DNA from: Pauljensenia sp.
GTDB lineage: Bacteria; Actinomycetota; Actinomycetes; Actinomycetales; Actinomycetaceae
Assembly: GCA_029983625.1 (NCBI GenBank)
Contig: JASBZF010000018.1
Coordinates: 1 to 21,089 of the forward strand
DNA length: 21,089 bases
Direction of reading: 5' to 3'
Under the pieces are notes generated by a model, which made no database searches, was not told the DNA's origin, and saw only the letters and a program-made list of their open reading frames with translations. Positions 1-5,880 of this stretch are shown in pieces; positions within the stretch are counted from its first letter, which is position 1; each line of letters opens with the position of its first letter. Position numbers and translations under genes: made by a program.

Positions 1-31
1 GGGGGGGGGCCACCGAGTCCAATTCAGCGAA

Positions 32-52
32 TCAGCTCAACACAGGAGCTGA
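32..52 (-). terminator. Hairpin just after fba stop codon
   Basis: A perfect 7-bp inverted repeat, TCAGCTC / GAGCTGA with a 7-nt loop, begins 2 nt past the fba stop codon on the minus strand. Only two T residues follow it, so it is not a classical U-tract terminator, but actinobacterial terminators often lack a U tract. Placement immediately after the stop is the main argument. Confidence 0.5.
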
Positions 53-54
53 GA

Positions 55-1071
55 TCACTTCATCTTGGTGCCCACCGAGCCGAGACGCTCACACGCCTCC
101 ACAACACGCGCAGCCATGCCAGCCTCAGCCGACTTACCCCACGAACGCGGGTCGTACATCTTCTTGTTGCCGACCTCGCCGTCAATCTTGAGCACACCGT
201 CGTAGTTACGGAACATGTGCTCCACAACCGGACGAGTGAAGGCGTACTGCGTGTCAGTATCAACGTTCATCTTGATAACACCGTTCGCAACCGCCAAAGC
301 GATCTCTTCAGCTGAAGAACCGGAACCACCGTGCATCACGAGGTCGAAGGGGCGGTTGTTCTTCCAACCAACCTTCGCGGCGACCTCTTCCTGAATGGTG
401 CCGAGGAGTTCGGGACGAAGCTTCACATGACCGGGCTTGTACACGCCGTGAACGTTACCGAAGGTCAGGGCCGTGAGGTAGCGGCCATTTTCACCCAGGC
501 CAAGAGCCTCAACGGTCTTCAGAGCGTCCTCGGTGGTGGTGTACAGCTTTTCGTTGATCTCGCCGACCACGCCGTCTTCTTCGCCGCCGACCACGCCGAT
601 CTCAATCTCAAGGATGGTCTTAGCCTTGACGGAAAGCTCAAGGAGTTCCTTAGCGATCTCAAGGTTTTCCTCAAGCGGAACAGCCGAACCGTCCCACATG
701 TGCGACTGGAAGGTCGGCAGATCCTGGGTCGCTTCAATCTCCATAAGCGGACGGATCCACGAATCAATGTTCTGCTTCGCACAGTGATCGGTGTGCAGGG
801 CGATCGTCACACCGTAGTTCTTCGCCACCTCAGTCGCGTAAGCGGCGAGGGCGAGCGAACCCGTCACACGGTTCTTGATGGTCGAACCCGAAGCGTACTC
901 GGCGCCACCAACGGACACCTGGATAATGCCGTCGGACTCAGCCTCAGCGAAGCCCTGGATTGCGGCGGTAACAGTCTGGGAAGAAGTGATGTTAATCGCG
1001 GGGTAGGCGAATTTGCCTTCCTTCGCGCGATTCAGCATCTCGGCGTAAACCTCAGGGGTTGCGATAGGCAC
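55..1071 (-). CDS. fba: Class II fructose-bisphosphate aldolase
   Basis: This 338-residue cytoplasmic enzyme cleaves fructose 1,6-bisphosphate to dihydroxyacetone phosphate and glyceraldehyde 3-phosphate, and runs in reverse in gluconeogenesis. Class II signatures are visible: ALHTDHC near residue 91 (catalytic Asp95 and zinc ligand His96), NVHG with His208, HGGSGSS with zinc ligand His247, and NVDTDTQYAFTRP (269-281), the phosphate-binding strand. Length matches the actinobacterial enzymes of about 340 residues. The start is GTG at 1071, preceded by a perfect AGGAGG (1077-1082) with a 5-nt spacer. The methyltransferase gene lies 145 nt upstream on the same strand; the gap looks like an independent leader, though I could not fix the promoter. 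A long open frame on the opposite strand is a codon-usage shadow. Confidence 0.97.
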   Translation of the reverse strand: MPIATPEVYAEMLNRAKEGKFAYPAINITSSQTVTAAIQGFAEAESDGIIQVSVGGAEYASGSTIKNRVTGSLALAAYATEVAKNYGVTIALHTDHCAKQNIDSWIRPLMEIEATQDLPTFQSHMWDGSAVPLEENLEIAKELLELSVKAKTILEIEIGVVGGEEDGVVGEINEKLYTTTEDALKTVEALGLGENGRYLTALTFGNVHGVYKPGHVKLRPELLGTIQEEVAAKVGWKNNRPFDLVMHGGSGSSAEEIALAVANGVIKMNVDTDTQYAFTRPVVEHMFRNYDGVLKIDGEVGNKKMYDPRSWGKSAEAGMAARVVEACERLGSVGTKMK

Positions 1072-1076
1072 AGGAG

Positions 1077-1082
1077 CCTCCT
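1077..1082 (-). promoter_or_regulatory. Shine-Dalgarno of fba
   Basis: AGGAGG on the minus strand, 5 nt before the GTG start. It matches the 16S anti-SD core fully and decides the start codon. It sits inside the palindrome AGGAGGCTCCT (1072-1082). Confidence 0.85.
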
Positions 1083-1201
1083 AATCGAGCGACACAATTG
1101 TCACTGGTGATTCTCCCACATTGAGGCAAGGACAGTGAGGCAGGAGGTCCCGAATCGCTGCACATTCGTTGAGGGCGATTGACAAGATTCCCAGTTTTAT
1201 C

Positions 1202-1222
1202 GCCTAGATCACATATTTAGGC
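1202..1222 (-). terminator. Imperfect hairpin at 3' end of the methyltransferase gene
   Basis: GCCTAGAT / ATTTAGGC with a 5-nt loop forms an 8-bp stem with one G:U-type pair. It overlaps the last codon and stop of the upstream minus-strand methyltransferase gene (TAA at 1217-1219). No U tract follows in the minus direction, so it could equally be a regulatory palindrome in the fba leader. Confidence 0.3.
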
Positions 1223-1963
1223 CCTGAGGGACTCAGCGCTCCCCGCTTCGCCTTCACCCAGACGCGCAGCCTCAGCCGCCAGAGCCGAAGAATGCGCCCA
1301 CATCACAATCGCCGCCGCATGACCCACATTCATCGAACGAGTCGAACCACGCTGCGTAATCGCAACAACAAGAGCGCAGCGAGCAAGCATCTCCTCACTC
1401 AAACCTCCCGACTCCTCACCAAACACAAGGCAGGCACGCTGAGGCAAACACGCCGACTCCACAGGCACAGCACCTTCGACATTATCCACACCCACAAGAA
1501 CAAAACCTCGCTCAGCACACGAACGCGCCAACTCAGAGGCTGTTTCCATGTGATCGACACTTAAATAGCGATCCGTTACCATCGCCCCGCGTCGATTCCA
1601 ACGCCGACGCCCCACAATATGCACGCGACGCGCCCCCAGAGCATTCGCCGTCCTCACAATCGACCCGATATTGAAATCGTGCCCCAGGTTCTCCACCGCC
1701 ACCTCAAAAGGCAAACTCCTGGCCGCAATGTCTTCTCGAATCGCTTCCATCGTCCAGTAGCGATAGCGATCTTCCACATTGCGATCATCGCCGAGGACGA
1801 GAAGCTCTGAATCGAAACGCGGATCGTCAGGAAGCGGCCCGCGCCACGGGCCCACACCCCGCGTATGCGCTTCGTCTTCGTGAAAAGTCCCCGCCTGTTT
1901 CGTATTCACTGCCTCGGCCTCACTTTCTGCGCAGCGCCCTCGTTCACTGCCGCACTCATACAC
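1217..1963 (-). CDS. SPOUT (TrmH/SpoU family) RNA 2'-O-methyltransferase
   Basis: This 248-residue protein has all three SpoU motifs: NIGSIVRTANALGA (98-111), LVFGEESGGLSE (179-190) and ITQRGSTRSMNVGHAA (202-217). Together they form the trefoil-knot SAM site and the 2'-O-ribose methyl-transfer centre. The stretch GVGPW (36-40) through YRYW (67-70) is typical of an actinobacterial subgroup found near pyrE and fba. The RNA substrate (tRNA or rRNA position) cannot be told from sequence. Start choice is uncertain: GTG at 1963 has a GAGG 10 nt upstream, while GTG at 1909 (residue 19) follows GAGGCCGAGGCA and would give about 230 residues. Residues 1-35 look unconserved. It is divergent from pyrE. 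Confidence 0.9.
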   Translation of the reverse strand: MYECGSERGRCAESEAEAVNTKQAGTFHEDEAHTRGVGPWRGPLPDDPRFDSELLVLGDDRNVEDRYRYWTMEAIREDIAARSLPFEVAVENLGHDFNIGSIVRTANALGARRVHIVGRRRWNRRGAMVTDRYLSVDHMETASELARSCAERGFVLVGVDNVEGAVPVESACLPQRACLVFGEESGGLSEEMLARCALVVAITQRGSTRSMNVGHAAAIVMWAHSSALAAEAARLGEGEAGSAESLRA

Positions 1964-2157
1964 TCGACGATAGCCTCACACACACGAGGAAAGAAAAGGC
2001 CAAGAAAGAAAACACCACACACCGAACACTGCTGAACAAAAGCGCTGTGCCCCATTGGGCGCACACCTTGCAAGGACACACAGGAAAACAGCTCGACACC
2101 TCAGCGCTCCTTCCGCACCCACAGTCTCAGCCGCCGCTGTTCCAGGCTTTACCCTTG
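1964..2157. other. Divergent intergenic region between methyltransferase and pyrE
   Basis: About 200 nt without a credible gene. It holds a 10-bp perfect palindrome CCTTGCAAGG (2066-2075) and, next to it, a bulged hairpin GTGC-CCC-ATT-GGG-C-GCAC (2047-2064). These could be operator or leader elements for either divergent gene. I see no clear -35/-10 pair for the methyltransferase. Confidence 0.4.
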
Positions 2158-2163
2158 TACCCT
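2158..2163 (+). promoter_or_regulatory. Putative -10 box for leaderless pyrE
   Basis: TACCCT lies 7 nt before the pyrE ATG, so transcription would begin at or next to the A of the start codon. No Shine-Dalgarno sequence precedes the ATG. A second TACCCT sits 8 bp further up (2150-2155) and could give a leader of about 8 nt. No convincing -35 is visible. Confidence 0.45.
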
Positions 2164-2170
2164 TAGAGCC

Positions 2171-2749
2171 ATGACGCATGACTCCCATAAAGCCCGCCTT
2201 TGCGCCCTCGTCAAAGAACTCGCGGTGATCCACGAGAAAGTCACTCTCGCTTCAGGACGCGAATCCGACTTCTACGTCGATATGCGTCGCGCGACACTTC
2301 ACCACGAAGCAGCCCCCCTCATCGGACACGTCATGCTTGACCTCCTCGAAGAAGCAGGCTTCACCCCAGGGGAAGAGTACGTTGCCGTCGGCGGCCTCAC
2401 TATGGGAGCCGACCCTGTCGCAGCCGCGATGCTTCACGCCGCCGCCTCACGCGGACTGAACCTCGACGCTTTCGTTGTGCGTAAAACCGCAAAAGATCAC
2501 GGTATGAAACGCCGCATCGAAGGGCCTGAGGTCAAAGGTAAGCGCGTCATCGTCCTCGAAGATACGTCCACCACGGGCGGATCCCCTCTGGAAGCGGCCG
2601 CTGCGCTCACACAAGCTGGAGCTGAAGTGATCGCTGTCGCGGTGATCGTAGATCGCGCGACCGGAGCGAAAGAACGCATCGAAGCTGCGGGATACCCCTA
2701 TTTTTCCGTCCTCGGCCTTCACGATCTCGACCTGACAGTAGCGCCCTAG
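2171..2749 (+). CDS. pyrE: Orotate phosphoribosyltransferase
   Basis: Fifth step of de novo pyrimidine synthesis: orotate plus PRPP gives orotidine 5'-monophosphate. The 192-residue protein has the family N-terminal signature LASGRESDFYVDMR (26-39), the Lys-rich flexible loop VRKTAKDHG (103-111) and the 13-residue PRPP-binding motif VIVLEDTSTTGGS (126-138). Length is normal. ATG at 2171 is chosen because the N-terminus aligns with the family and no other start fits; it lacks an SD and has a -10-like hexamer 7 nt upstream, which suggests a leaderless message. It converges with the SDR gene, stop codons 7 nt apart. Confidence 0.95.
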   Translation: MTHDSHKARLCALVKELAVIHEKVTLASGRESDFYVDMRRATLHHEAAPLIGHVMLDLLEEAGFTPGEEYVAVGGLTMGADPVAAAMLHAAASRGLNLDAFVVRKTAKDHGMKRRIEGPEVKGKRVIVLEDTSTTGGSPLEAAAALTQAGAEVIAVAVIVDRATGAKERIEAAGYPYFSVLGLHDLDLTVAP

Positions 2750-2756
2750 GTAGCGC

Positions 2757-3530
2757 TCACAAATGCGGCATTGAGCGCATCACTTTGCGCAGCAGCGAAC
2801 GCGGCATGAGCTTCATCGCCGCCATCGCCGCCTTGTAGACGGGCGTCGGAGTCACAAGAACCTTGCCGAGGCGAAGCGCGTCCAAGGTTTCAGACACGAC
2901 CTCTTCTGCATCAGCAATCAAGGGGCTGGGAATCCGGTCCATATCGACTCCCGCGTTTTCAAAGAATGCTGTGCGCACAGGGCCTGGGCACACAGCTGTC
3001 GCCGTCACGCCGGTGCCGCGCAGCTCTTCGGACAGGCCCTCGGTGAAAGCAACAACCCAGGCTTTATGCGCAGAGTAGGTGCCCGCGCCGGTCCGGGAGG
3101 CAACCGAAGCGACGTTGAGGATTGCGCCTCGACCGCGAGCGCGCATCGTCTGCGCCGCGTGATGGGAAAGAATCATGACGGCGCGCACCATCACGTCAAG
3201 GCCCTTGATTTCCGCTTCAAGATCGTTGTCTGGGAAGGGTTTTCCCAGTCCGAATCCCGCATTGTTCACTAAAAGTCCGATTGGCGGCGTGTGCGTGGTG
3301 GCGGGGGCGTCGATTCGGCGTGCGACGGCGGCGCAGCCTTCCGGTGTGGATAAGTCCGCAACGAGTACTTCTGCGCGGATTCCTGCGATGGCGTGCAGGC
3401 GTTCGGCGAGATTGTGTAAGGCGTTTTCGCGTCTGGCGACAAGCACGAGGTCGTGCTTGCGTGCCGCTAACTGCCAGGCGAACTCTTCGCCGAGTCCTGA
3501 AGTCGCACCCGTAATCAATGCTGTTCCCAT
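2757..3530 (-). CDS. Short-chain dehydrogenase/reductase (SDR)
   Basis: A 257-residue classical SDR with a Rossmann fold. Visible: cofactor glycine motif TGATSGLG (7-14), LVNNAG (87-92), active-site Ser142 in NVAS, catalytic Tyr152 and Lys156 in YSAHK, and PGPV after the catalytic region. RR at 33-34 at the end of strand beta-2 suggests NADP(H) preference (inference). The Ser-to-Tyr spacing is short, as in the subgroup with a TYxAxKAWV-like motif. The substrate is unknown. The ATG at 3530 has no SD; TAAGAT 7 nt upstream suggests a leaderless message. It is divergent from xth, 79 nt between starts. Confidence 0.88.
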   Translation of the reverse strand: MGTALITGATSGLGEEFAWQLAARKHDLVLVARRENALHNLAERLHAIAGIRAEVLVADLSTPEGCAAVARRIDAPATTHTPPIGLLVNNAGFGLGKPFPDNDLEAEIKGLDVMVRAVMILSHHAAQTMRARGRGAILNVASVASRTGAGTYSAHKAWVVAFTEGLSEELRGTGVTATAVCPGPVRTAFFENAGVDMDRIPSPLIADAEEVVSETLDALRLGKVLVTPTPVYKAAMAAMKLMPRSLLRKVMRSMPHL

Positions 3531-3537
3531 GCGTTCA

Positions 3538-3543
3538 ATCTTA
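3538..3543 (-). promoter_or_regulatory. Putative -10 box for leaderless SDR gene
   Basis: TAAGAT on the minus strand, exactly 7 nt before the ATG, so the first transcribed base would be the A of ATG. An AGGAGG visible here is on the plus strand and cannot serve this gene. No clear -35 is seen at 16-18 nt. Confidence 0.5.
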
Positions 3544-3597
3544 GGAGGGCACCTGGGCAGTACGATGAGCGAAGTGCGGAGCGCGCGCAGTGTTCTT

Positions 3598-3603
3598 TAA
3601 GCT
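3598..3603 (+). promoter_or_regulatory. Putative -10 box for leaderless xth
   Basis: TAAGCT, 6 nt before the xth ATG and with no Shine-Dalgarno between them. It is back to back with the SDR promoter in a 79-nt divergent region. No clear -35. Confidence 0.45.
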
Positions 3604-3609
3604 GATTGC

Positions 3610-4407
3610 ATGAGGTTTGCAACGTGGAATGTCAATTCGATCCGCACCCGCGTGGATCGTGTCATTGCTTTCTTGGAGCGCTGTGATGTTGACGTGCTCG
3701 CGATGCAAGAGATCAAATGCAAGCCGGAACAATTTCCGACTGAAGCTTTTACAGCTGCCGGTTATCATGTGGCGGTTCATGGGTTGAATCAGTGGAATGG
3801 GGTCGCTGTGGCCTCGCGTCTGCCGATTCTTCACATTGACACTCATTTCGCAGGTCAGCCTGCTTTTGGGGATCCCGCGCAGGTGGAGGCGCGCGCCCTC
3901 GGCGTAACTCTTGGCCACAAGGAGGGCACAGACTTCACGATCTGGAGTCTTTATGTTCCCAATGGCCGTTCACTCGATCATCCTCACTACGCTTATAAAC
4001 TCGCTTGGCTTGCAGCATTGAAAGCCGAGGCCGCCCGGTGGCTTTCCGCTGATTCTCAAGCGCGTATTGCGTTAGTGGGGGATTGGAATGTTGCTCCTTT
4101 CGACGAGGACGTGTGGGATATATCGGCTTTCGAGGGGAGTACTCACGTTTCTGAAGCTGAGCGTCGCGCATTTTTCGCTTTTGCTGAAGATGGCTGGGAG
4201 GAAGTGACCCGCGAGCGCGTTACGAATTACACCTATTGGGATTATCAGAAATTACGTTTCGTGAAGAACGAGGGGATGCGTATTGATTTTGTTTACGCTT
4301 CACCCGCTCTCGCTGCGGCTGTGTCCGAGGTGGAGATTGACCGCAACGAACGTAAAGGGAAGGGCGCTTCAGATCACGTCCCTGTCATTGTGACTGTGGA
4401 CGAGTAG
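3610..4407 (+). CDS. xth: Exodeoxyribonuclease III (AP endonuclease, ExoIII family)
   Basis: This 265-residue enzyme of base-excision repair cleaves 5' of abasic sites and has 3'-5' exonuclease and 3'-phosphatase activity in the family. Signatures: FATWNVNS with Asn7, MQEIK with metal ligand Glu34, GDWNVAP with Asp158 and Asn160, MRIDFVY (223-229), and the C-terminal catalytic SDHVP with Asp255/His256. Length matches E. coli ExoIII (268). The start aligns with the family; the ATG lacks an SD. Synonymous codon use looks more T-rich at third positions than in pyrE. The stop codon lies inside a 16-bp tandem repeat. Confidence 0.95.
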   Translation: MRFATWNVNSIRTRVDRVIAFLERCDVDVLAMQEIKCKPEQFPTEAFTAAGYHVAVHGLNQWNGVAVASRLPILHIDTHFAGQPAFGDPAQVEARALGVTLGHKEGTDFTIWSLYVPNGRSLDHPHYAYKLAWLAALKAEAARWLSADSQARIALVGDWNVAPFDEDVWDISAFEGSTHVSEAERRAFFAFAEDGWEEVTRERVTNYTYWDYQKLRFVKNEGMRIDFVYASPALAAAVSEVEIDRNERKGKGASDHVPVIVTVDE

Positions 4408-4431
4408 GACTGTGGATGAGTGGGACTGCGG
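4392..4431. repeat. 16-bp tandem repeat across the xth stop codon
   Basis: GACTGTGGACGAGTAG (4392-4407) is followed directly by GACTGTGGATGAGTGG (4408-4423) and then a partial copy GACTGCGG (4424-4431). The first copy contains the xth stop TAG; the second has TGG there. Confidence 0.85.
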
Positions 4432-4493
4432 AGCACACCGCACAGGCGTGAACCCCCCTCAGAAGGCAGTGCACATGAGCGGCCCGCACACTT

Positions 4494-4516
4494 CTGGCAG
4501 TCATTCTCACTGTCAG
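4494..4516 (+). terminator. Candidate terminator hairpin after xth
   Basis: CTGGCAGT / ACTGTCAG around a 7-nt loop gives an 8-bp stem with one wobble pair, 87 nt beyond the xth stop. No U tract follows, so the call rests on stem quality and position between convergent genes. Confidence 0.35.
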
Positions 4517-4567
4517 GGTTCATGACACACGTAAAAATATGTCCGCTTCGGGCCTAACGCAGGCTTG

Positions 4568-4581
4568 GCCGGTAACCCGGC
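4568..4581. other. Small GC hairpin between convergent genes
   Basis: GCCGG-TAAC-CCGGC, a perfect 5-bp stem with a 4-nt loop, in the convergent xth/serine hydrolase interval and just before the tandem repeat. It could end transcription from either side; there is no U tract. Confidence 0.3.
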
Positions 4582-4584
4582 TTG

Positions 4585-4660
4585 ACATATTCGAGTATGT
4601 CGAGCCGTTCAGCTATGTCGAGTCATTCGGGTATTTCGAGTCATTCGGTATTCGAGTATC
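4585..4660. repeat. 17-18-bp degenerate tandem repeat
   Basis: Consecutive units: TATGTCGAGCCGTTCAGC (4596-4613), TATGTCGAGTCATTCGGG (4614-4631), TATTTCGAGTCATTCGG (4632-4648), and partial copies at 4585-4595 and 4649-4660. The shared core is TCGAG-N4-TTCGG. It lies wholly between the convergent xth and serine hydrolase genes. Read on the plus strand, the units encode a 6-residue repeat, but that frame is not credible as a gene. Confidence 0.85.
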
Positions 4661-4685
4661 CCGCGCACACGCGCCAGCTGTTCAT

Positions 4686-5498
4686 CTAGCGCGTGATGTG
4701 TTGATACAGCTGTTCGTTGAGGATGCTCCAGTGTTCCTTATGCCAAGGTCCGAACTTTTCTTCACCGAGGAAAGCGCAGGTCGCGTGATGTTCACGGTCA
4801 ACCCACAAGAAGGCACCTGAAACTCCGAAGTGGCCCACAGTTGTTTGCGGGAAGGAAGGGCCGGTCCAATGCGGGCTCTTTCCCCCTCTGATCTCGATAC
4901 CCAGTCCCCACGGGCACGGAGTGTGTCTGCCGTAACCGGGGACAACCCCGGCAAGTTCAGGGAACTGCGGCGACATGGCCTGTGCGGCAAGGTCGGGTGA
5001 AATAAGGGTGGGATGAAGCATTTCCTGGCCGAGGGCGAGCAGGTCGTCCACGCAGGCGTGGCCGCCCCAAGCGGGTGAACCCGTCACCGTAGCGCTCAGC
5101 ATCCCTAAAGGCTCGAAGACGCTTTCTTCAATCCACCGCCCAATCGGCATTCCGCTTGCTTCTTCAAGGACGTCACCCAGCACCTCAAAACCCGCGTTTG
5201 AGTAAACGCGGCGGCGCGCGGGACTGAACTGTGCCGCGCGTGACTCAGCGGGAAGACCTGAAGCGTGAGCAAGGAGGTGCCGCAGTGTTGATCCTTCAGG
5301 CCCTGCCGCGTCCTCCAGTGACACCATCCCCCGGTCCACGGCGACGAGGGCTGACCAGGCGGTACACAGTTTCGTCACCGACGCTAAAGGGCGAACTTCG
5401 CGTGTCTGACCGACCTCGATCAGGCGCTGATCGCCACGAAGGAGGACGTAGGAGTGGGCGAAGGGGATATCGACCGGTGAGTTCCCTGCCAGTGTCAC
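4686..5498 (-). CDS. Serine hydrolase, beta-lactamase/class C fold (PF00144-like)
   Basis: A penicillin-binding/beta-lactamase-like hydrolase of the S12 type. With GTG at 5498 as residue 1 the protein is 270 residues: SVTK near 40-43 supplies the nucleophilic Ser and general-base Lys, YSN near 99-101 is the second motif, and HFGVSG near the C-terminus is the KTG-equivalent (HxG). LRHLLAHASGLPAE, PLGM and PWGLGIEIRG are typical of an actinobacterial subgroup of about 270 residues. A GTG at 5585 would extend it by 29 residues, but GTG 5498 has AGAAAGGA with a 6-nt spacer and the extension is repeat-derived. No signal peptide is apparent from 5498, so a cytoplasmic esterase or peptidase role is possible. 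The substrate is unknown. Confidence 0.85.
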   Translation of the reverse strand: MTLAGNSPVDIPFAHSYVLLRGDQRLIEVGQTREVRPLASVTKLCTAWSALVAVDRGMVSLEDAAGPEGSTLRHLLAHASGLPAESRAAQFSPARRRVYSNAGFEVLGDVLEEASGMPIGRWIEESVFEPLGMLSATVTGSPAWGGHACVDDLLALGQEMLHPTLISPDLAAQAMSPQFPELAGVVPGYGRHTPCPWGLGIEIRGGKSPHWTGPSFPQTTVGHFGVSGAFLWVDREHHATCAFLGEEKFGPWHKEHWSILNEQLYQHITR

Positions 5499-5504
5499 CA
5501 AGGA

Positions 5505-5512
5505 TCCTTTCT
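5505..5512 (-). promoter_or_regulatory. Ribosome binding site deciding the serine hydrolase start
   Basis: AGAAAGGA on the minus strand, 6 nt before GTG 5498. The upstream alternative GTG at 5585 has no comparable site. Confidence 0.6.
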
Positions 5513-5582
5513 TTAAAGGAGTACCTGGACCCACCTTAGCCGCAGAGGGTACGGCTCGCCCAGGCGCCCGCTCTGCTTCTCT

Positions 5583-5663
5583 CACTCTTCAACGCGCCCA
5601 CTCTTCAGCACGCCCAACGCTCAAGCAGGTCCAGCACTCACACGAACTCAATACTCAAGCAGG
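5583..5663. repeat. Degenerate tandem and direct repeats upstream of the serine hydrolase gene
   Basis: CACTCTTCAACGCGCC (5583-5598) is followed directly by CACTCTTCAGCACGCC (5599-5614). Further on, CTCAAGCAGG occurs twice (5620-5629 and 5654-5663). The tract is poor in G on the plus strand. It lies just upstream of the preferred start of the serine hydrolase gene. Confidence 0.7.
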
Positions 5664-5880
5664 CCGACTCCTCACGGAAAACTCTCTAAGGTAGACCAGC
5701 CCTTAGGCTGAGCAGCATCTTGGGCTGCTCAGCCCCTTGGGCCAACCAGGCTTCAGAGAGCCATCCAATTTGCGAAGATCCCGATCCTTCCTCACCCGTT
5801 CCTAGACCTTTCCTCGCTCGGGCGTCAGCCTTTCTCGATTCTGCGAACAGGAGGCAAAAATCTGCGCTCAGCTCAAAAAC
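5664..5880. other. Intergenic region between serine hydrolase gene and clpB
   Basis: Together with the repeat tract this makes a gap of about 380 nt without a credible gene. Its only strong element is the hairpin at 5706-5734. The rest, including the pyrimidine-rich 5760-5850, shows nothing I can name. A promoter for the serine hydrolase gene should lie here but is not recognisable. Confidence 0.4.
5706..5734 (-). terminator. Strong hairpin downstream of clpB
   Basis: GGCTGAGCAG / CTGCTCAGCC, a perfect 10-bp stem with a 9-nt loop, 147 nt past the clpB stop. The flanks GCCC and GGGC could extend pairing across a short internal loop. No U tract follows on either strand. The most likely role is the clpB terminator; a structured leader of the next gene is possible. 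Confidence 0.55.

Noticed and set aside
331..1110. 259-codon open frame on the plus strand, antisense to fba
   Set aside because: It lies almost wholly opposite a fully conserved aldolase, has no recognisable domain or SD, and such shadows are common in GC-biased coding DNA.
3543..3548. AGGAGG as the Shine-Dalgarno of xth
   Set aside because: It reads on the plus strand but lies more than 60 nt before the xth ATG, too far to direct it.
3541..3918. 125-codon minus-strand frame opposite xth, and a plus-strand frame at 3175-3600 opposite the SDR gene
   Set aside because: Both overlap genes with intact catalytic motifs and show no domain of their own.
4582..4587. TTGACA as a -35 box before the tandem repeats
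   Set aside because: No -10-like hexamer lies 16-18 nt downstream, and no credible gene follows on that strand.
4585..4660. CRISPR array
   Set aside because: The units are contiguous with no spacers, and there are no cas genes.
4539..4820. 93-codon plus-strand frame carrying 6-residue repeats
   Set aside because: The repeats come from the 18-bp DNA array, the second half is antisense to the serine hydrolase C-terminus, and no SD precedes the ATG.
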